In this document: positions 53,839 through 62,677 of the stretch, piece by piece
Position numbering within the stretch: the stretch's first letter is position 1
Layout: the number at the start of each line of letters is the position of its first letter
DNA from: an uncultured Eubacteriales bacterium
GTDB taxonomy: Bacteria; Bacillota; Clostridia; Lachnospirales; Cellulosilyticaceae
Direction: 5' to 3'
Assembly (NCBI GenBank): GCA_900551325.1
Contig: URVM01000017.1
Coordinates: 13,211 to 77,210, forward strand
Length of the DNA stretch: 64,000 bases
Translations under genes and position numbers: made by a program
The notes under the pieces: model-generated
Databases searched by the model: none
Told to the model about the DNA's origin: nothing
The model's input: only the letters and a program-made list of their open reading frames with translations

Positions 53839-53955
53839 TTATATATTTTTAATAATAGTATCTAACACAGCCAAATATAAAAATAACTCTTCTTCAAAGG
53901 CATTATATAATTTTTTGAATTGACCTTTTACATAGTAGATAACCTCCTCAGGCAC
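53839..53955 (-). other. possible small ORF or decayed gene end upstream of the PHP gene
   Basis: A minus-strand frame from a GTG at 53953-53955 encodes about 38 residues ending LYLAVLDTIIKNI, with protein-like composition (VIYYVKGQFKKLYNAFEEE). A strong AGGAGG lies inside it, 9 bases before an ATG that is directly followed by TAA. It may be a gene remnant truncated at the palindrome B side, or chance. Confidence 0.25.
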
Positions 53956-54012
53956 ATGTGTTTATATTTAGAGATAGTGCTTTAATTTATGTATATTCTC
54001 TAATCTAACCAT

Positions 54013-54210
54013 AGTATGAGGAAGGGGGGCGTGTGGGGTATGTTCTTCGTAACCTACCTACGTAGCTTTCAGCTAAGAAATGCATGAAATGAGAAAATGA
54101 TTGTTTTAGAGTTTGGAGCGTTATCATTTTGGAATGAATAGCATTTCTCTGAAAGCGGAGTGAGTAGGTGGAGAAGAATATACCCCCACGCTCCCCGAAG
54201 TACATATGAC
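54013..54210. repeat. long imperfect palindrome B (about 200 bp)
   Basis: The arms match in blocks when one is reverse complemented: GGGGGGCGTGTGGGGTATGTTCTTC against GGGGAGCGTGGGGGTATATTCTTC (shown in part), then CCTAC, GCTTTCAG, AGAAATGC and AAAATGAT, meeting at a short centre near 54110. It shares overall form and a GTGGGGxxxxTTCT core with palindrome A. A 78-codon frame across it is a by-product of the hairpin. Nature unknown. Confidence 0.8.
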
Positions 54211-54259
54211 TACACTCTATACATTTAAAAATCAACGACATATATGCAAATAAATAATG

Positions 54260-54304
54260 GAGCCCCTCTCTTGCTAGAGCTTTAGCTTAGCAAGAGAGGG
54301 GCTC
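54260..54304 (-). terminator. intrinsic terminator of valS
   Basis: GAGCCCCTCTCTTGCTA and TAGCAAGAGAGGGGCTC arms surround a short loop; minus-strand sequence after the stem is ATTATTTATTTG. It begins a few bases past the valS stop. Confidence 0.85.
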
Positions 54305-54310
54305 GACTAT

Positions 54311-56953
54311 TTATTTATTAAACTTTTCTAAACGTGCTACTACTTCAGCAAGCATTGCTTCGTATTTAGCTTGTTTTGCTTTTTCTTCTTCAATAAGTTT
54401 TTCTGGTGCCTTAGCTACGAAACCTTCATTAGAAAGTTTTTTCACTACACGGTCTACTTCACTTTGAAGTTTAGCTTTTTCTTTATTTAGACGTTCAATT
54501 TCTTTTTCGAAGTCTACAAGTTCTGCAAGTGGGATGAATACAGATGCATTTGGAATGATTGTTGATACTGCATCGTCTTCAATACCAGTTTTATCTCCTT
54601 GGATGATTACTTCTGATGCAGAAGCTAGTGTAGCAAAGAATACTTTGCCACGTGCAAAGATATCTTGTACTTTTTCATCTTCAGATACTACAAATACTTG
54701 TGCTTTTCTTGATGGTGGTACGTTCATTTCACTTCTTACATTACGAATTGAACGTACTGCTTCTTTAATAAGAGAGATTTCTTCTTCTTCTGTTTCGAAG
54801 TGCCATTCTTCTTTGTATACTGGCCAGCTAGAAATCATAATACTTTCTTCTTTATCTTGAAGTCCCATAAAGATCTCTTCTGTAATGAATGGGATATATG
54901 GGTGAAGCATCTTAAGTACATTAATCATAACTGTTTTAAGTGTCCAAAGTGCAGCATGACGAGTAGAATCTTCTTTATTATAGAGACGTGGTTTTACCAT
55001 TTCAATATACCAGTCACAGAATTCTTCCCAAGCAAAGTCATATAGTTTTTGAACTGCAATACCAAGGTCGTATTTGTCCATATTCTCTGTTACTTCTACT
55101 GCAAGGTCATTTACTTTTGAAAGTATCCATTTATCAGCAGCTGTTAAATCATCAAGACTTACTTCAAGGTTAAGATCTTCTCCTTCATAATTCATAAGGA
55201 TAAATCTTGTTGCATTCCAAAGTTTGTTTCCAAAGTTACGGTTAGCTTCTACACGCTCATAGTAGAAACGCATATCATTACCTGGTGCATTTCCTGTAAT
55301 AAGTGTAAGACGAAGTGCGTCTGCACCGTATTGGTCGATTACTTCAAGTGGGTCAATACCATTTCCAAGAGATTTACTCATTTTACGTCCTTCAGAGTCA
55401 CGTACAAGACCATGAATAAGAACATCTTTAAATGGTACTTCTCCCATTTGCTCAAGGCCTGAGAATACCATACGTACTACCCAGAAGAAAATAATATCAT
55501 AGCCTGTTACAAGTACGCTTGTTGGATAGAAGTGTTTAAGTTCTTCTGTGTTATCTGGCCAACCAAGTGTTGAAAATGGCCATAGTGCAGAACTGAACCA
55601 TGTATCTAATGTATCTTCATCTTGAACTAAGTGTGTATGACCACATTTTGAACAAGCTTCTGGCGTACTACGTGCAATTGTTACTTCACCACATTCCTGA
55701 CAGTAATAAGCTGGAATTCTGTGTCCCCACCAAAGCTGACGTGAAATACACCAGTCACGGATGTTTTCTAACCAGTTAAGATATGTTTTACCAAAACGTT
55801 CTGGTACGAAACGTAAATCTCCATTTTTAAGGGCCTCAATAGCTGGTTTTGCCATTTCTTCCATACGTACAAACCATTGTGCTTTAACCATAGGCTCAAT
55901 AACTGTTTTACAACGGTCATGTGTACCTACATTGTGCATATGTGGTTTGATTTGGATAAGAAGACCTTGCTCTTCTAAATCTTTAAGCATAGCCTTACGT
56001 GCTTCGTAGCGGTCCATACCAGCGTATTTACCAGCTAATTCATTCATTGTACCATCATCATTCATAACGCAGATTTCTTCTAAGTCATGGCGACGACCTA
56101 CTTCAAAGTCGTTAGGGTCATGTGCTGGTGTAATCTTAACAACACCTGTACCAAATTCCATATCTACATAGTGGTCAGCAATTACTGGAATTTCACGGTC
56201 TGTAAGTGGTAACTTAAGCATTTTACCTACTAAATGAGTATAACGCTCATCTTTTGGATTAACAGCAACAGCAGTATCACCAAGTAATGTTTCTGGACGT
56301 GTTGTAGCAATTTCAACAAACTCATCACTACCTACTACTGGGTAACGTAAATGGTAGAAGTTACCTTGGCTTTCCATATGCTCAACTTCTGCTTCAGAAA
56401 TAGTTGTTTGACATACTGGACACCAGTTAACAATTCTAGAACCTTTGTAAATATAACCTTTTTCATGAAGTCTAATAAATACTTCTTGAACAGCCTTAGA
56501 TAAACCTTCATCCATTGTGAAACGTTCTCTTTCCCAATCACATGAAGAACCAAGTTTTTTAAGCTGACCGATGATTGTACCACCGTATTGTTCTTTCCAC
56601 TCCCAAGCACGTTCTAAGAAGCCTTCACGACCAAGATCTTCTTTTGTAAGACCTTCTTCAGCCATTTTTGCTACGATTTTTACTTCTGTAGCAATACTTG
56701 CATGGTCTGTTCCTGGCATCCAAAGTGTATTATAACCTTGCATACGTTTGTAACGAATTAAAATATCTTGTAATGTATTATCAAGCGCATGCCCCATATG
56801 GAGTTGTCCTGTAATGTTTGGTGGTGGAATTACAATTGTAAATGGCTCTTTATCCTTTTCTACTTCTGCATGAAAATAACCATTATCCATCCACTTTTTA
56901 TAAAGTCTTTCTTCAACGGTACTTGGATCATAAATCTTTTCTAAGTTACTCAT
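54311..56953 (-). CDS. valS: valyl-tRNA synthetase
   Basis: An 880-residue class I synthetase. HMGH is at residues 52-55 and KMSKS near residue 525; the editing domain (about 170-330) includes TTRPETLLGDTAVAVNP, the zinc-finger cysteines CQECGE/CSKCGH lie near 410-430, and the C-terminal coiled coil (FEKEIERLNKEKAKLQSEVDR, in part) is ValRS-specific. It charges tRNA-Val. It follows a 65-residue membrane ORF by 42 bp, and both lie behind a T-box leader with a GUA valine specifier, which confirms the assignment. Confidence 0.98.
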   Translation of the reverse strand: MSNLEKIYDPSTVEERLYKKWMDNGYFHAEVEKDKEPFTIVIPPPNITGQLHMGHALDNTLQDILIRYKRMQGYNTLWMPGTDHASIATEVKIVAKMAEEGLTKEDLGREGFLERAWEWKEQYGGTIIGQLKKLGSSCDWERERFTMDEGLSKAVQEVFIRLHEKGYIYKGSRIVNWCPVCQTTISEAEVEHMESQGNFYHLRYPVVGSDEFVEIATTRPETLLGDTAVAVNPKDERYTHLVGKMLKLPLTDREIPVIADHYVDMEFGTGVVKITPAHDPNDFEVGRRHDLEEICVMNDDGTMNELAGKYAGMDRYEARKAMLKDLEEQGLLIQIKPHMHNVGTHDRCKTVIEPMVKAQWFVRMEEMAKPAIEALKNGDLRFVPERFGKTYLNWLENIRDWCISRQLWWGHRIPAYYCQECGEVTIARSTPEACSKCGHTHLVQDEDTLDTWFSSALWPFSTLGWPDNTEELKHFYPTSVLVTGYDIIFFWVVRMVFSGLEQMGEVPFKDVLIHGLVRDSEGRKMSKSLGNGIDPLEVIDQYGADALRLTLITGNAPGNDMRFYYERVEANRNFGNKLWNATRFILMNYEGEDLNLEVSLDDLTAADKWILSKVNDLAVEVTENMDKYDLGIAVQKLYDFAWEEFCDWYIEMVKPRLYNKEDSTRHAALWTLKTVMINVLKMLHPYIPFITEEIFMGLQDKEESIMISSWPVYKEEWHFETEEEEISLIKEAVRSIRNVRSEMNVPPSRKAQVFVVSEDEKVQDIFARGKVFFATLASASEVIIQGDKTGIEDDAVSTIIPNASVFIPLAELVDFEKEIERLNKEKAKLQSEVDRVVKKLSNEGFVAKAPEKLIEEEKAKQAKYEAMLAEVVARLEKFNK

Positions 56954-56995
56954 CTTATAACCTCCTTTTATTTTACCAACTTAATAGTTGAATCC

Positions 56996-57193
56996 TTACA
57001 ACATTAAAAACAATAAACCTACTAGTGCTACGATAAATCCTGCTACCCTGACAGCTATAATACCACCTTGGGCTAACATTTTCATTTCTTCTTCATCTTG
57101 CTTGTCTAATTTTACCTTTGCAAAAACAATACGTTTTCCAGCAAGTACAAGCATGATACCAATAACTAAAAGTACGAAACCGACAGTTTCCAT
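56996..57193 (-). CDS. small two-helix membrane protein between T-box and valS
   Basis: About 65 residues: a hydrophobic helix (VGFVLLVIGIMLVLAG), a charged loop (KRIVFAKVKLDKQDEEEMK), then a second helix (AVRVAGFIVALVGLLFLML). Of two adjacent ATGs the second (57193) is better spaced from AAGAAGG; 57196 is the alternative. Family unknown to me. Being inside the valine T-box transcription unit, its expression should rise with valS on valine-tRNA shortage. Confidence 0.65.
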   Translation of the reverse strand: METVGFVLLVIGIMLVLAGKRIVFAKVKLDKQDEEEMKMLAQGGIIAVRVAGFIVALVGLLFLML

Positions 57194-57239
57194 CATAACA
57201 CCTTCTTTCTTTTAAAAAATACAAAAGAGCAATAAAAAA

Positions 57240-57270
57240 GAGCATTCTCCTCCTAAGGACGAAAATGCTC
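57240..57270 (-). terminator. T-box leader terminator
   Basis: Minus-strand GAGCATTTTCGTCC and GGAGGAGAATGCTC arms are followed by TTTTTTATTG. Its 5' arm overlaps the T-box antiterminator, so it acts when tRNA-Val is charged. Confidence 0.88.
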
Positions 57271-57427
57271 GCGGTACCACCTTAATTCCAGATCAACTGG
57301 CTCTTTGTGCTATAACGGGCTTACCCGCTGCTTTCTACTGATTTCAAAAGCAGTGCTCCAAAGCTACCTTCTAATGTTCTTACGTAAGAAACCTTTCAGC
57401 TTGTAAGTTTCTCTCTCTAAACGCAGT
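57271..57427 (-). ncRNA. T-box leader controlling a small membrane ORF and valS (valine specifier)
   Basis: The T-box sequence AAGGTGGTACCGCG lies at 57271-57284 on the minus strand. A Stem I-like 5' region carries AGAAGGTAGCTTTGGAGC, whose GTA at 57365-57367 is placed as a specifier and reads valine. Downstream is a terminator. A TATAAT at 57432-57437 is a candidate -10, putting the 5' end near 57427. Uncharged tRNA-Val should promote readthrough into the 65-residue ORF and valS. Confidence 0.92.
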
Positions 57428-57482
57428 GTTCATTATACTCCTCTTTTTCATTGCATGTATTCCATATGATAATACTAACATT

Positions 57483-58604
57483 TTATGCATCTTGCTTTTC
57501 TTTGTCAAGTAGGCTTATGTATTCTTCAATGACTTTTTCATGTATAGGGTCTTCTTTTAGAACAAAAAGTTCCTTCCAAAGTTCTCCTTCATAAGTCTCT
57601 AAAGCTTTAATTTGTACCCTTACTTTTTCCTTCTCTTTAGCTACTTGCTCATAAGCTTTAGCCTTTTTCGGTGCTAAAATCCATTCCTCTAAATATTCAA
57701 AGTCACTTTCATAAGTTAAACTATTTGCTTCAAAAATTTCCCTTATAGAAAGTTCAATTTGCATCAGGCTATTATTATATTTATTATAATCTGTTTCATT
57801 ATTTTTATTTTTAAGATAGCGATTATAGTACATTTCTAATTTAGCTGCACTATCTACACCTAGTTTCTCAAAATAGTACTGTAAATAGGAGTAGTTATTG
57901 TAGTAACGTATTTTAGCTTTATTTAAATATTTAACTGCCTTATGTTGAAGTTTTTCATTTATCTTTAAGTCTCTTTCTAGACGTTCCTTAGCATATAAAA
58001 TACCAAACAACATAAAAACTAAAAGAGTACTTACACTGGCTAAGTAAATCCATATTTTCTCCCTTAATATTTGTAGCATAGCAAAACCTGCAAACATTAG
58101 GGCAACCATAATCAGTATAAATACTATACTTGCACCTTTTAAAAAGTTATACCCTTTAAGTAAAGCCTCACGTTCTTCTTTAAGTTCTTCTTTTTCTTCT
58201 TCTAAGTAGTAAATATCTCGTTCGTTTTCTTTTACTTTTCTTTCAGTAGTATTAACCTCTTGTATAATCTGTGGCAATTCATCTTCATAGGCCTCTAGGC
58301 GTCTTAAACTTTGGTTGTTTTTTATAAGTCGTCCTTTTAATAATTGTTTCTTCTCTTCTATACTTCTATATTGACCTACATAAAGGACTAACTGATTACG
58401 ATCTTTTTCTCCTAGATTTTCATAAACTTTAAGTTCTTCTTCCTTTAATGAAAGATTCTTTAAATGCTCTTCTAAACGTTCCTTTTTAACTTTTGTTTGA
58501 TCTATCTCTTCCATTAAGCCTTCTGGACCTGATTTTTCATACTTTAAATGAAAAGGTTCTTTTTTCCAGGTCTTAATACGTAGAAGTTTTTTTAACCATT
58601 CCAT
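57483..58604 (-). CDS. unknown coiled-coil membrane protein
   Basis: A 373-residue protein with no family I can name. A basic N-terminus and a long coiled coil (about residues 30-155, for example KKERLEEHLKNLSLKEEELK) come first, then two membrane helices near 160-205 (GASIVFILIMVALMFAGFAML and IYLASVSTLLVFMLFGILYA, in part), then a second helical, Lys/Tyr-rich region (LNKAKIRYYNNYSYLQYYFEK). Both ends are probably cytoplasmic with a hairpin in the membrane. It starts 9 bp after the HAD phosphatase gene, so the two are one transcription unit. Confidence 0.68.
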   Translation of the reverse strand: MEWLKKLLRIKTWKKEPFHLKYEKSGPEGLMEEIDQTKVKKERLEEHLKNLSLKEEELKVYENLGEKDRNQLVLYVGQYRSIEEKKQLLKGRLIKNNQSLRRLEAYEDELPQIIQEVNTTERKVKENERDIYYLEEEKEELKEEREALLKGYNFLKGASIVFILIMVALMFAGFAMLQILREKIWIYLASVSTLLVFMLFGILYAKERLERDLKINEKLQHKAVKYLNKAKIRYYNNYSYLQYYFEKLGVDSAAKLEMYYNRYLKNKNNETDYNKYNNSLMQIELSIREIFEANSLTYESDFEYLEEWILAPKKAKAYEQVAKEKEKVRVQIKALETYEGELWKELFVLKEDPIHEKVIEEYISLLDKEKQDA

Positions 58605-58613
58605 CCCTTCACC

Positions 58614-59255
58614 CTACTTTTCCTTTAATAAGTCTATAAGCTGGCTAATATTTTCTATTTGATACTTGGCTCCTTTTATTTCTTCTTCCCCATATCCATA
58701 TAAAGCAGCTATATAAGGAAGCTTATTTATATTTGCAGCCTCCATATCATGTATTCTATCACCTACTATTACTGCTTCATAACCTTTATACATACCCAAG
58801 ATTTTCTGTATAAGTTCAGGTTTTTCTAAACCATTATCTTTTACACATTCTGCATAATCTATAAAATCCTTTATGCCTAGTACTTTTAGTGCAGATTCTA
58901 AGTATAGTCTAGAACAATTACTATAAAGTACCAATGTATAACCTTGTTCATATAGTGTCTTGAAAGTTTCTAAAACACCATCAAAGGCTTTACCATGATT
59001 CTTCATAGCTTCTTCTACATGGGCACGATTTGTAGCACGGATTGTCTCCCAATCTTTGTAGCAAGTTTCATCTAACACATTTTTATAGAAGTCTTCTGCC
59101 TTTTCACCTAAATGACTTCTAATTTGTGTTTCATTTACTCTATAGCTATAGCCCATCTCTTCTAAGGTTTCATTCATATTATATGTATTAAAGGCAACTG
59201 AATTAAGTAAGGTTCCATCAATATCAAAGATTATTAGTTTTATATTATTTAGCAT
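58614..59255 (-). CDS. HAD-superfamily phosphatase (phosphoglycolate phosphatase-like)
   Basis: A 213-residue HAD hydrolase. The nucleophile and acid Asp are D11 and D13 in IIFDIDGTLLNS, motif II is LVLYSNCSR near residue 107, and motif IV with metal Asp is AVIVGDRIHDMEAA near residue 165. A helical cap follows motif I, as in Gph/PpaX proteins. It removes phosphate from a small substrate, which the sequence does not reveal. It is followed directly by the coiled-coil membrane gene. Confidence 0.9.
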   Translation of the reverse strand: MLNNIKLIIFDIDGTLLNSVAFNTYNMNETLEEMGYSYRVNETQIRSHLGEKAEDFYKNVLDETCYKDWETIRATNRAHVEEAMKNHGKAFDGVLETFKTLYEQGYTLVLYSNCSRLYLESALKVLGIKDFIDYAECVKDNGLEKPELIQKILGMYKGYEAVIVGDRIHDMEAANINKLPYIAALYGYGEEEIKGAKYQIENISQLIDLLKEK

Positions 59256-59335
59256 ATTTTATATTTCCCTCTACTTTACATCTATTAAACCACACCATTT
59301 ATATGAAAGGAAAGTTTTACTTCCTATCATAAAGA

Positions 59336-59361
59336 AAGGCGGAGGCCCCGACCCCCACCTT
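59336..59361 (-). terminator. GC-rich terminator after the S1-domain gene
   Basis: Minus-strand AAGGTGGGGG and CCTCCGCCTT pair over 10 positions (two G-U) around a TCGGGG-type loop and are followed by TCTTTATG. The T-run is weak. Confidence 0.6.
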
Positions 59362-59374
59362 CTATATAACTGAC

Positions 59375-60541
59375 TTATTTAAATAAATCTTTAAAGGCAT
59401 TACCTAGTACATCACCCATAGTTGATAAAGCATCATCATCTTCTTGCATATAAGCCATCATTGAAGGATCTACTTCTTCTTCAACTTCTGTCATACTAAG
59501 ACCGATTTTTTTGTTTTGTTTATCAAGTTGAGTTACTTTTACCTTTACTTCTTGACCAAGCTCTAGAGCTTCTTCTGGTTTTGTAATACGTTTATCTGTA
59601 ATTTGTGAAATGTGTACAAGGCCTTCTACATTTTCACTTAATGATACGAATGCACCAAAGTTCATCATTTTTACAACTTTACCTTTAAGAACTTGTCCTT
59701 TTTCAAGGTTAGCTGTTTCAAGGTACCATGGGTCCATTGCTACATCTTTTGCACGAAGGGCAATTTTACCCTTTTCTTTATCCACAGATAGAACTGTTAC
59801 TTGAAGTTTATCCCCTTCTTTAACCACATCTGAAGGATGTTTAATACGTGTCCAAGAAAGATCTGTATTATGTACAAGACCTTCTACACCACCAATATTT
59901 ACAAATGCACCATATGGCATAAGTTTTGTAATAGTACCTGTATATTTTTCACCTTCTACAACACTGTTAAAACGCTCTTTTTTAAGAACTGCTGTTTTTG
60001 CTTTAGCAATTTCTTTACCTGAAAGAACGATTTTCTTATTTTTAGCATTGAACTCAATGATTTCTACTTCAATTTGTTGGCCTACGAACTCATTTAAGTC
60101 CTCTACGTAAGTATCTGTAATTTGAGAACCTGGAATAAAAGCACGCATACCTTGAAGGATAGCTACTAAACCACCTTTTACAACTTCTTTTACTCTTACA
60201 GTAAAATGTGCATGTGTTTTGTAAAGCTCTTCAATATTTTCAAGAGCTACTTCTGCTTCTGCACGTTTTTTAGAAACGATAATATTACCTTCTCCGTCAT
60301 CTGTATTTAAAACAAGTACATCAAAAGTGTCACCTGCTTGTACATCTTCTTTTGCTACTTCTTCATAGCTATATTCGTTCCAAGGTACAATAGCATCTGC
60401 ATGTGTTCCAATATTTGTAATGATACCTGCATCTTCAACAGATACTACTGTTGCTTCTTTAATATCCCCTTTACGAATACGTACCATTGATTTGTCTATT
60501 TCATCCATAAAATCTGCCATAGTTAAGTTGTTTTCATCCAT
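59375..60541 (-). CDS. S1 RNA-binding domain protein (30S ribosomal protein S1-like)
   Basis: About 388 residues from the ATG at 60541 (MDENNLTMADF), preceded by AAGGAGG; an open extension upstream is not family-like. Four S1 domains follow in series, starting near residues 20, 105, 185 and 270; the last two are most canonical (YTGTITKLMPYGAFVNIGGVEGLVH and LKGKVVKMMNFGAFVSL, in part). Gram-positive S1-like proteins with four domains bind mRNA and help initiation or act in stress, but differ from six-domain E. coli RpsA. The C-terminus is acidic (EEEVDPSMMAYMQEDDDAL). Confidence 0.93.
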   Translation of the reverse strand: MDENNLTMADFMDEIDKSMVRIRKGDIKEATVVSVEDAGIITNIGTHADAIVPWNEYSYEEVAKEDVQAGDTFDVLVLNTDDGEGNIIVSKKRAEAEVALENIEELYKTHAHFTVRVKEVVKGGLVAILQGMRAFIPGSQITDTYVEDLNEFVGQQIEVEIIEFNAKNKKIVLSGKEIAKAKTAVLKKERFNSVVEGEKYTGTITKLMPYGAFVNIGGVEGLVHNTDLSWTRIKHPSDVVKEGDKLQVTVLSVDKEKGKIALRAKDVAMDPWYLETANLEKGQVLKGKVVKMMNFGAFVSLSENVEGLVHISQITDKRITKPEEALELGQEVKVKVTQLDKQNKKIGLSMTEVEEEVDPSMMAYMQEDDDALSTMGDVLGNAFKDLFK

Positions 60542-60635
60542 GATTTTAATCCTCCTTAATTTACTCTCTTTTTTTATTATACACATTTTACCTACAAAAA
60601 TATAGTCTGAAATAAATTCATTAAACTATATCTTA

Positions 60636-62540
60636 TTATTGATTTTTAATTTTTTCGTCTAATTCACTTAAATATTCCCAACGTGCCATCTTCTCTTCTA
60701 GAGCCGCTTCAAGTCCTTCTTTTTGGGTCATAAGCTCTCCTAATTTACTGTAACTACTTGCTTCTTTTATCATTTCCGCTTCTATTTGCTCAAGTTTTTC
60801 TTCTAACTTTTCAATATCACTTTCAATGGATTCAAATTCTTTTTTCTCATTATAGCTCATCTTAAGTTTAGTAGAAGAAGGTTTCTTCCAAGTATCTGCC
60901 TTTGGCTTTTCTACTTGGGTACTTGTTGGCACTTCTTTTTCTTCTTGTTTTCTATAAGCAATATAATCGCTATAGCCACCTACACTATCTTTAATGACAC
61001 CATTACCTTCAAAGACAAAAAGCTTATCACTAATACGGTCTAAGAAATAGCGATCATGAGATACAGCAATTACAGGCCCATTAAAATGCTCAATATAATC
61101 TTCAAGAATTTGAAGGGTTTGAATATCTAAGTCATTAGTCGGCTCATCTAATAGAAGAACGTTTACATCATTCATCAGTACCCCTAATAAATAAAGTCTG
61201 CGCTTCTCTCCACCCGAAAGCTTACCAATTGGTGTGTACTGCATATGAGATGGGAATAAAAATCTTTCTAGCATTTTGCTTGCTGATACAAGACTGCCAT
61301 CTTCTGAACGTACATATTCTCCACGTTCTTTTACATAGTCAATAACACGCATACTCTCATCAAGACCTTTACTTTCTTGACTATAGTAACCAATACGTAC
61401 TGTTTCACCTATTTCTATAACCCCACTATCAGGTTGGAGTTCCCCTGTAATAAGATTTAATAAAGTAGATTTACCTAAACCATTGTTACCAATGATACCA
61501 ATACGCTCTCCTTTAATAAAGTTATAAGTAAAGTCTTTAACAAGAACTTTATCTCCAAAGGACTTAGACACATTTTCCATTTCAATAACTTTCTTTCCAA
61601 GTCTTGAAGTAGCAAGGCCTATATCCATCTTATCATTTTGTTTAAACTGCATATTCTCTTTCAGCTCATGAAAACGATCTTGTCTTGCCTTTTGTTTTGT
61701 ACGTCTGGCCTCTACACCTTTTCGCATCCACTCAAGCTCTTGTTTATAAAGAGATTTTTGCTTTTCTTCTAAACGTTGTTGCATACTGGCACGTTGGGCG
61801 CTTAGTTCAAGATATGTTCCATAGTTTCCTTCGTAAGTGTAAAGCTTGCCATCTTCTAACTCTACAATTTTGTTTGTTACACGATCTAAAAAATAACGAT
61901 CATGTGTGACCATAAGCACTGCACATTTTTTATTTTTAAGCATTTCTTCTAAATAATCAATTGTATCGTTATCTAAATGGTTGGTAGGCTCGTCCATAAC
62001 AAGTAAGTTACAAGGACGAATAAGGGCACCTGCAAGAGCAATACGCTTCTTTTGTCCACCTGATAACTGACCTACTTTTTGATTAAAGTCTGTAATACCA
62101 AGCTTAGTTAAAATAGCTTTTGCTTCACTTTCTGCCTGCCATGCACCTACTGCATCCATTTCAGTTGTTAAACTTAAAAGCTTTTGTTGAAGTGCCTCAT
62201 CTTCTGGATTTTGCTCTAAGGCTAAAGTTGTTTCTTCATAATTTCTAAGGACTTGCATAAATCTAGAAGTTCCTTTAAAGATTTGCTCGATTACTGTCGC
62301 ATCTTCTTCAAAGTGTGGGTTTTGAGGTAAATACTCTACCATTAACTCATTAGAAGTTACAATATCCCCACCATCTGCTGTTTCAAGTCCTACTAATATT
62401 TTAAGGAGACTAGATTTCCCTGTCCCATTAATCCCGATTAAACCTATTTTATCTTCACTATGAATACTTAAAGATAAGTTATTAAAAATAACTTTCTCGC
62501 CGTAAACTTTACGTATATCCGTTGCTGCTAATAAAATCAT
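60636..62540 (-). CDS. ABC-F family ATP-binding protein (Uup/YdiF-like)
   Basis: About 634 residues from the ATG at 62540 (MILLAATDIRKVYG), with GAGGAAAAAT upstream; 62558 lacks such a site. Two ABC domains have Walker A GINGTGKSS and GNNGLGKST, signatures LSGGQKKRIALAGAL and LSGGEKRRLYLLGVL, and Walker B LLVMDEPTNHLD and VLLLDEPTNDLD. There are no membrane segments, as in ABC-F proteins that act on ribosomes. The linker is long and charged, and a C-terminal coiled coil (about 570-634) is Uup-like. It may resolve ribosome stalls or protect against antibiotics; specificity is unknown. Confidence 0.94.
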   Translation of the reverse strand: MILLAATDIRKVYGEKVIFNNLSLSIHSEDKIGLIGINGTGKSSLLKILVGLETADGGDIVTSNELMVEYLPQNPHFEEDATVIEQIFKGTSRFMQVLRNYEETTLALEQNPEDEALQQKLLSLTTEMDAVGAWQAESEAKAILTKLGITDFNQKVGQLSGGQKKRIALAGALIRPCNLLVMDEPTNHLDNDTIDYLEEMLKNKKCAVLMVTHDRYFLDRVTNKIVELEDGKLYTYEGNYGTYLELSAQRASMQQRLEEKQKSLYKQELEWMRKGVEARRTKQKARQDRFHELKENMQFKQNDKMDIGLATSRLGKKVIEMENVSKSFGDKVLVKDFTYNFIKGERIGIIGNNGLGKSTLLNLITGELQPDSGVIEIGETVRIGYYSQESKGLDESMRVIDYVKERGEYVRSEDGSLVSASKMLERFLFPSHMQYTPIGKLSGGEKRRLYLLGVLMNDVNVLLLDEPTNDLDIQTLQILEDYIEHFNGPVIAVSHDRYFLDRISDKLFVFEGNGVIKDSVGGYSDYIAYRKQEEKEVPTSTQVEKPKADTWKKPSSTKLKMSYNEKKEFESIESDIEKLEEKLEQIEAEMIKEASSYSKLGELMTQKEGLEAALEEKMARWEYLSELDEKIKNQ

Positions 62541-62599
62541 ATTTTTCCTCGCTCTCATTCATTAAAATGATATTTCTATTATAGCATATTCCCGTTACT

Positions 62600-62629
62600 T
62601 TGCATTGTTTTTGTAATTTGTGATATACT
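62600..62629 (+). promoter_or_regulatory. pepT promoter
   Basis: TTGCAT at 62600-62605 and TATACT at 62624-62629 are separated by 18 bases, about 48 bp before the pepT start and divergent from the ABC-F gene. Confidence 0.6.
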
Positions 62630-62677
62630 TTCCTTAACTAGATTTACTCCAAATACAAAAGAAAGCTGGGATTTAAT

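Noticed and set aside
54005..54241. Open frame of 78 codons on the minus strand
   Set aside because: It lies wholly across palindrome B, has no ribosome site and an odd composition; it is a by-product of the hairpin sequence.
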